Position numbers and translations under genes: made by a program
Notes under the pieces: generated by a model
What the model was told of the DNA's origin: nothing
What the model saw: the letters and a program-made list of their open reading frames with translations, nothing else
Database searches by the model: none
Assembly (NCBI GenBank): GCA_050260415.1
Contig: JBLNCE010000046.1
Coordinates: 1 to 27,666 of the forward strand
Reading direction: 5' to 3'
Origin: JBLNCE01 sp050260415
Lineage (GTDB): Bacteria > Bacillota > UBA4882 > JAAYXC01
DNA length: 27,666 nt
Part shown: positions 23,950 to 27,666 of the stretch, piece after piece
How positions within the stretch are numbered: position 1 is the stretch's first letter
How the letters are laid out: each line of letters opens with the position of its first letter

Positions 23950-25023
23950 ATGGAACTAAGGAAAGACCACGCCTATTCTTTGCTGGTGCCGACCAGCATG
24001 GGGGTCCGCCTCTCCCCGTTCAACGGGCAGCCGGTGCATTGCAGCGATCTTTTCCTCATGCACGCCACCAGCGCGGAGACCAATGTGGCCAGTATCTCGT
24101 CGTATCTGGGGCTGCCGGTCAAAGTCCTGACGGCCTTCGTCAAGGACAGTCCCATTGCCCGTTTCATCAAGGATAACCTGGCGAGCCGGCACATGGTCTG
24201 CGAGGCAAAGGAAGTCCCCCAGGGCGGGCCGTGGGGTTACCGCCACCAGTTCAATATCGCCGACAGCGGTTCCGGTTCGCGGGGTCCGCGGGTCCATAAC
24301 GACCGTGCCGGCGAGGTCGGCCGCACCCTCAGCGCCAAGGACTTTGATCTGGAAAGGATCTTCGGCCGGGAGGGCGTGCAGATCGTTCATCTGTCCGGAC
24401 TCATCACGGCGCTATCCTCCGAGACCAGCGCCTTCTGCCTGGAACTGGCCAGAACGGCCAAGAAATACGGCACCCGGGTCTCCTTCGACCTCAATTATCG
24501 CGCTTCCTTCTGGAAGAACCGCGAGAAGGAGCTGCGGGAGGTCTTTGCGGAGATCGCGGCTCTCTCCGACATTCTCGTCGGCAACGAGGAAGACTTTCAG
24601 CTCTGTCTGGGGATCGTGGGTCCGGAAGCCGGTGGAAGAAGCCTGGCGGCCCAGATCGAGAGTTTCAAGGAGATGATCCACCGGGTCAAGCGGTCTTTTC
24701 CCCAAGCGTCGGTCTTCGCCACCACCCTGCGGGAAGTAATCAGCGCCAATACCCACCTCTGGGGCGCCATCATGCTGGAGGGCAAAGACTGGCACGTGGT
24801 GGAGCCCCGCGAGATCACCGTGCTCGACCGGATCGGGGGCGGTGACGCCTTCGTGGGCGGCCTGCTTTATGCGATCTTGAGAGGTTGGGAACCGGAGAAA
24901 TGGATCCAGTTCGGCTGGGCCAGCGGGGCCTTGGCCACCACATTCCTGACCGATTACGCTCAGCCCGCGGACGAAGAGCAGATCTGGAGCATCTGGGCGG
25001 GCAACGCCCGCGTGAAACGGTAG
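23950..25023 (+). CDS. PfkB-family sugar kinase, 2-keto-3-deoxygluconate kinase-like
   Basis: The 357-residue ribokinase-fold enzyme phosphorylates a sugar or sugar acid using ATP. The N-terminal glycine signature of many members is less clear (SLLVPTSMGVRLSPFNGQPV), but GVRLSP plus CSDLFLMHATSAETNVASIS fits KDG-kinase-type PfkB proteins. HLSGLITALS and RVSFDLNYRASFWKNREKEL follow. The C-terminal signature DRIGGGDAFVGGLLYAIL contains the catalytic base D299. ATG at 23950 lies 11 bases after GAGGAGG. KDG kinase would feed the Entner-Doudoroff lower branch from uronic or aldonic acids. The exact substrate is inferred. A strong hairpin follows the stop. Confidence 0.85.
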   Translation: MELRKDHAYSLLVPTSMGVRLSPFNGQPVHCSDLFLMHATSAETNVASISSYLGLPVKVLTAFVKDSPIARFIKDNLASRHMVCEAKEVPQGGPWGYRHQFNIADSGSGSRGPRVHNDRAGEVGRTLSAKDFDLERIFGREGVQIVHLSGLITALSSETSAFCLELARTAKKYGTRVSFDLNYRASFWKNREKELREVFAEIAALSDILVGNEEDFQLCLGIVGPEAGGRSLAAQIESFKEMIHRVKRSFPQASVFATTLREVISANTHLWGAIMLEGKDWHVVEPREITVLDRIGGGDAFVGGLLYAILRGWEPEKWIQFGWASGALATTFLTDYAQPADEEQIWSIWAGNARVKR

Positions 25024-25029
25024 ATGGGC

Positions 25030-25061
25030 GGCGGGGGCCCGTTGCGTCTTGGGCCCCCGCC
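25030..25061. terminator. Strong bidirectional terminator-like hairpin
   Basis: GGCGGGGGCCC at 25030-25040 pairs perfectly with 25051-25061 around a ten-base loop, seven bases after the kinase stop and before the convergent Fe-S gene. An all-GC 11-bp stem without a T run can serve both directions. Confidence 0.7.
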
Positions 25062-25162
25062 CCCTGCCACAAGGGTTTGTCCCCGGTGGGCGAAAATCCG
25101 GGTTACTCGGACAAACTTCCCAGCGCTTGACCGCCCGCGCCCCCGGCCGCCGGGCCGGGGCC

Positions 25163-25945
25163 TCAGGCCCCCATTCCCCTGCCCGCCGCCGCCCGCCCGG
25201 CGCGCGGGCTTTTCCAGGCGTACCCCAGGGCTCCCCGCGGGCAGACGTCCACGCAGGTGCCGCAGAGGATGCATTCGGCGTTTTCCATGTGGTCCGCGGC
25301 CGCCATCGCTCCCGCCTCCAGGCTCATGGGGCATTCTTTCGCACACCTGCCGCAGTTGTTGCACTTTCCGGACTCGGAGCGCAGGCGTAGGGCGGGCCAG
25401 CCGAGGAGGTTGCCGATCTTGCGGCCCAGGATCATGAAGGGCGCCATCCAGCAGATTTGATGGCAAAAGGACCGGCGGCCGGCCAGCAGGGACAGGGTCA
25501 CGATAACCGCGATCACGAAGTAATAAATGATATAACTATGAATCTCCACGGTGGTCAGGGAAATACCGCGATCCGTCTGGTACCAGGGATCGATGGTCTT
25601 GTAGCCGCCGGCGCGCAGCGCCAGGAAAGCGATAAAAGCCAACCACGGCAGCCAGATAAGCCACTTAATCCAGTTGCCCTTGGCGACGGGCCTATTTTGC
25701 ACGGCGATGCAGATGTCCTGCAGTCCGCCGGCCGGGCAGACCCAGCCGCACCAGGCCCGGCCGAGGAAGAGCGCGGCGAGGAAGAGCAGGGCAAAGAGGA
25801 TGAAGCTGCCGCCTATCACCCCCTCCCAGGCGCCGTGGATGATCAAATAGGGCGAGAGATAGTAGAAACTGACCGGGAAGAGGAGAAATGAGACGATTGT
25901 CAGGAACCGGCGAATCCGTTGACGTTTGCCGTTCATGCCGTTCAT
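25163..25945 (-). CDS. Membrane 4Fe-4S polyferredoxin-like protein (NapH/NosR-type)
   Basis: The 260-residue protein has about four to five membrane segments (LTIVSFLLFPVSFYYL, VIGGSFILFALLFLAALFLG, WIKWLIWLPWLAFIAFLAL, YIIYYFVIAVIVTLSLLAG). Paired cysteines at 66/70 (WCGWVCP) and 161/165 (CHQICW) flank these, as in Fer4_5/NapH-type proteins. Two [4Fe-4S] ferredoxin motifs occupy C195-C205 (CNNCGRCAKECPM) and C225-C235 (CILCGTCVDVCPRG). Such proteins pass electrons between membrane and soluble partners; the partner is not visible here. I chose ATG at 25945, which overlaps the PadR stop in ATGA, so the two genes are translationally coupled. The much longer open frame upstream lies inside the PadR gene and is not real. 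Confidence 0.9.
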   Translation of the reverse strand: MNGMNGKRQRIRRFLTIVSFLLFPVSFYYLSPYLIIHGAWEGVIGGSFILFALLFLAALFLGRAWCGWVCPAGGLQDICIAVQNRPVAKGNWIKWLIWLPWLAFIAFLALRAGGYKTIDPWYQTDRGISLTTVEIHSYIIYYFVIAVIVTLSLLAGRRSFCHQICWMAPFMILGRKIGNLLGWPALRLRSESGKCNNCGRCAKECPMSLEAGAMAAADHMENAECILCGTCVDVCPRGALGYAWKSPRAGRAAAGRGMGA

Positions 25946-26505
25946 GCCCCCGTTTCCTTGTTCCGCCCGGCCAATAAGGCGAGCGCCTCGTCGGCCCAGG
26001 CGAGGTAGGCGCCGTATACGCGCTGCCCGAAGCGGACCGTCAGCAGGTAGTACAGGTGGTCCTCGCTTTCGTTGAGGACGCGCCGGAGATCGGCTTCGAA
26101 CCCGTCCAGGACCGCCAAGGCCCGTTCGTACCGGCGCCGGAACTCCCGGATGGTCTGGACGTTCTGTTCCGGCGGCGCCAGGGCGCCGAAGAAGAGCTTC
26201 AGCAGGATCTCGTACCGGACGTGCTCCTTGGCCGCGGGGACGGCCAGCCACCTTTGCAGCGCAGCTCGGCCCGCCTCGGTCAGGGTGTAGACCGTTTTTG
26301 CCAGCCCGGTCTTGCCCTCCTCCGCCCGTCCGGCGATCAGCCCTTCCCGCGCCAGTCCGCCCAGGGCCGGGTAGATCTGGCCGAAACCCGCCGGCCAGAA
26401 ATGGCCGATGGTGTTCTCGAACCGCTTCTTCAGATCGTAACCGGTCATCGGCTCGTGGTGCAGGAGCCCCAGGATGGCGTAGGCCGTGATGTTCTCCCGT
26501 TTCAC
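25942..26505 (-). CDS. PadR-family transcriptional regulator
   Basis: The 187-residue protein has the PadR winged helix (YAILGLLHHEPMTGYDLKKR, FGQIYPALGGLAREGLI, TVYTLTEAGRAALQRWL) and a C-terminal helical dimerisation domain of the Vir_act_alpha_C type (RYEILLKLFFGALAPPEQNV, LTVRFGQRVYGAYLAWADEA). GTG at 26505 is chosen: AAGGGGGA lies seven bases before it, while the in-frame TTG at 26565 is part of the -35 box. It is the first gene of a two-gene operon with the Fe-S protein, and probably represses it and itself from the palindrome in the promoter. The inducer is unknown. Confidence 0.9.
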   Translation of the reverse strand: MKRENITAYAILGLLHHEPMTGYDLKKRFENTIGHFWPAGFGQIYPALGGLAREGLIAGRAEEGKTGLAKTVYTLTEAGRAALQRWLAVPAAKEHVRYEILLKLFFGALAPPEQNVQTIREFRRRYERALAVLDGFEADLRRVLNESEDHLYYLLTVRFGQRVYGAYLAWADEALALLAGRNKETGA

Positions 26506-26536
26506 CGCCGCGTCCCCCTTGGAGGTTACTGCCGAA

Positions 26537-26565
26537 AATATATCAAAATGATATATTAATGTCAA
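26537..26565 (-). promoter_or_regulatory. PadR promoter with embedded 21-bp palindrome
   Basis: On the minus strand TTGACA (26565-26560) and TATATT (26542-26537) are separated by exactly 17 bases, a near-consensus promoter. A perfect palindrome with nine-base arms (AATATATCA) and a three-base centre covers 26537-26557, spanning the -10 box and spacer. A repressor bound here would block polymerase, so autorepression by the adjacent PadR protein is the simplest reading. Confidence 0.8.
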
Positions 26566-26606
26566 GAGCGGATTCGGACCGCCGACCGGAAAATACGGCG
26601 ACCTCG

Positions 26607-26652
26607 CACCATCCCGCGGATCGAGCCCCCTTGGAGGAGGGTCGGGATGGTG
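26607..26652 (+). other. Long stem-loop in the xylulokinase leader region
   Basis: CACCATCCCG at 26607-26616 pairs perfectly with CGGGATGGTG at 26643-26652 across a 26-base loop that itself has complementary C- and G-rich parts. It lies about 240 bases before xylB. The gap 26506-26892 otherwise holds the PadR promoter, the xylB ribosome site (TGGAGGTG at 26879) and no gene that I recognise. Confidence 0.4.
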
Positions 26653-26892
26653 GACCGGACAAGCCTTTTCACACCTCTTCCGATTATCTCATGGCGGCTG
26701 ATTGTCTGGAGGATTTCGCGCATGTGGGGGAGAATTCCTGGAGTCGCGCGGACGTGCGGGACCCGGGGGCGATGCACTTCGCGACCTCTTGCGTTGCCCA
26801 TCGTTTCGACATTTCCGGCGTTTTGTCGTTGATGGCTTTTTTGCCGCGTTTCCCGGTCGAGAGTTCATCGACGATCTCTGGAGGTGTCCATC

Positions 26893-27666
26893 ATGGCTTA
26901 CCTACTCGGCATCGACATCGGCAGTTCTTCGATCAAGGCCTCGCTCCTCTCCGCGGAGACGGGCAAGGCGGTGGCCGCGGCGGCGTCGCCGGCCGGCCGC
27001 GAACTCGAGATCGCGGCGCCGCGGCCAGGCTGGGCCGAACAGCGGCCGGAGACCTGGTGGGAGCATGTCAAGGACGCGGTGGCCCGGATCCGCGCTCAGA
27101 GCGGGCCGGCCCTCGACGGTCTGGAGGCCATCGGCATCACCTACCAGATGCACGGCTTGGTGCTGGTGGATGCGGAACGGCGCCCGCTGCGGCCGGCCAT
27201 CATCTGGTGCGACAGCAGGGCCGTGGGCATCGGCGAGCGCGCCTTCGCCGCTCTGGGCGAGGAGGCGTGCCTGCGGCGGTTCCTCAATTCCCCCGGCAAT
27301 TTCACCGCGTCCAAGCTGCGCTGGGTCATGGAGAACGAGCCGGAGCTGTACCGACAGGTCTACAAGGCCATGCTGCCCGGCGACTACGTGGCCATGAGAC
27401 TAACGGGGGAGATCAGGACCACCTCCTCGGGCCTCTCCGAGGGCATCCTCTGGGACTACCAGGATCAGGCGCCGGCAAGGCTCGTGCTGGAGCATTACGG
27501 GATCGATCCGGCCCTGCTGCCCGACCTGGTTCCCGTCTTCGGCATCCAGGGCGAACTGACCAGGGAGGCCGCGGCCGAACTGGGCCTGCGGCCGGGCGTC
27601 AAGGTGGCCTACCGCGCCGGCGACCAGCCCAATAACGCCTTCTCCTTGAACGTCCTGGAGCCCGGC
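26893..27666 (+). CDS. xylB: Xylulokinase (FGGY family), 5' part, cut by window edge
   Basis: Xylulokinase converts D-xylulose to D-xylulose 5-phosphate with ATP. The 258 visible codons are open to the window end; a full protein is about 500 residues. The N-terminal FGGY ATPase fold begins MAYLLGIDIGSSSIKASLLS. The substrate-binding QMHGLVLVD, IIWCDSRA, LNSPGNFTASKLRWV, LPGDYVAMRLTG and TTSSGLSEGILWDY match XylB-type enzymes, and VAYRAGDQPNNAFSLNVLEP starts the second domain. TGGAGGTG lies six bases before the ATG. It diverges from the PadR operon, about 390 bases away, and probably opens a pentose-use operon beyond the window. Xylulose is the likely substrate; other FGGY pentuloses remain possible. 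Confidence 0.9.
   Translation, partial: MAYLLGIDIGSSSIKASLLSAETGKAVAAAASPAGRELEIAAPRPGWAEQRPETWWEHVKDAVARIRAQSGPALDGLEAIGITYQMHGLVLVDAERRPLRPAIIWCDSRAVGIGERAFAALGEEACLRRFLNSPGNFTASKLRWVMENEPELYRQVYKAMLPGDYVAMRLTGEIRTTSSGLSEGILWDYQDQAPARLVLEHYGIDPALLPDLVPVFGIQGELTREAAAELGLRPGVKVAYRAGDQPNNAFSLNVLEPG

Noticed and set aside
25946..26251. N-terminal extension of the Fe-S protein
   Set aside because: It lies out of frame within the PadR gene; the ATGA overlap at 25942-25945 gives the natural start.
26641..26660. GGGATGGTGGACCGG near the xylB leader resembles the T-box motif of tRNA-sensing leaders
   Set aside because: The invariant GGTGGNACCGCG core is not matched, no specifier stem is seen, and T-boxes precede amino-acid genes, not a sugar kinase.
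26559..27635. A long plus-strand open frame covering the xylulokinase region
   Set aside because: Its translation is Arg/Gly/Pro-rich shadow sequence; the real frame starts at 26893 and shows FGGY motifs.
1..27666. CRISPR arrays, tRNA and rRNA genes
   Set aside because: I found no regularly spaced repeats of CRISPR length, no tRNA cloverleaf with GTTCGAATC-type arm, and no rRNA sequence.

Overview
This GC-rich bacterial window (low-GC only in a few islands) carries a carbohydrate-utilisation locus set between mobile-element debris and rearranged DNA. Strong Shine-Dalgarno sites (AAAGGAGG type), frequent TTG/GTG starts, a GntR-LacI regulator, a CUT1 sugar ABC importer without its own ATPase, and FGGY and PfkB sugar kinases suggest a Bacillota-like glycan-degrading bacterium. 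The solute-binding protein lacks a lipobox, unusual for a classical Gram-positive, so a diderm Bacillota lineage or another phylum stays open. Taxonomy is inferred and no rRNA is present.

Left part (1-4400): an IS21-type istA/istB element (left end outside the window) ends at about 2427 in four 23-bp tandem repeats and appears to have inserted into an ISL3-type transposase gene, whose frameshifted remnant follows on the minus strand. Next is an AT-rich island with a small membrane-anchored protein broken by a one-base slip in an A7 run, then a decayed IS3-family transposase (minus) abutting a tiny YD-repeat-like scrap.

Central locus (4440-19756), all plus strand: a GntR-LacI regulator with its own promoter and palindrome; a secreted sugar-binding protein; a strong hairpin; two permeases, the second with an unusually long extracytoplasmic insertion; a secreted 1239-residue multidomain glycoside hydrolase; a cytoplasmic GH42/GH14-like TIM-barrel protein; an exported DUF362 protein; and a GH92 alpha-mannosidase-like enzyme without a signal peptide. 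A plausible model is extracellular cleavage, import of oligosaccharides, then intracellular trimming that includes alpha-mannosides.

Right part (19757-27666): a truncated, frameshifted sugar isomerase/epimerase (minus), an AT-rich DUF3795 gene, an exported PAP2 phosphatase, a 188-bp mosaic copy of pieces of the upstream DUF362 and GH92 genes, an amidohydrolase (minus), a PfkB sugar (KDG-type) kinase (plus), a PadR regulator translationally coupled to a polyferredoxin-like membrane protein (minus) with a promoter-embedded palindrome, and the 5' part of a xylulokinase gene running off the right edge. I see no tRNA, rRNA or CRISPR array.
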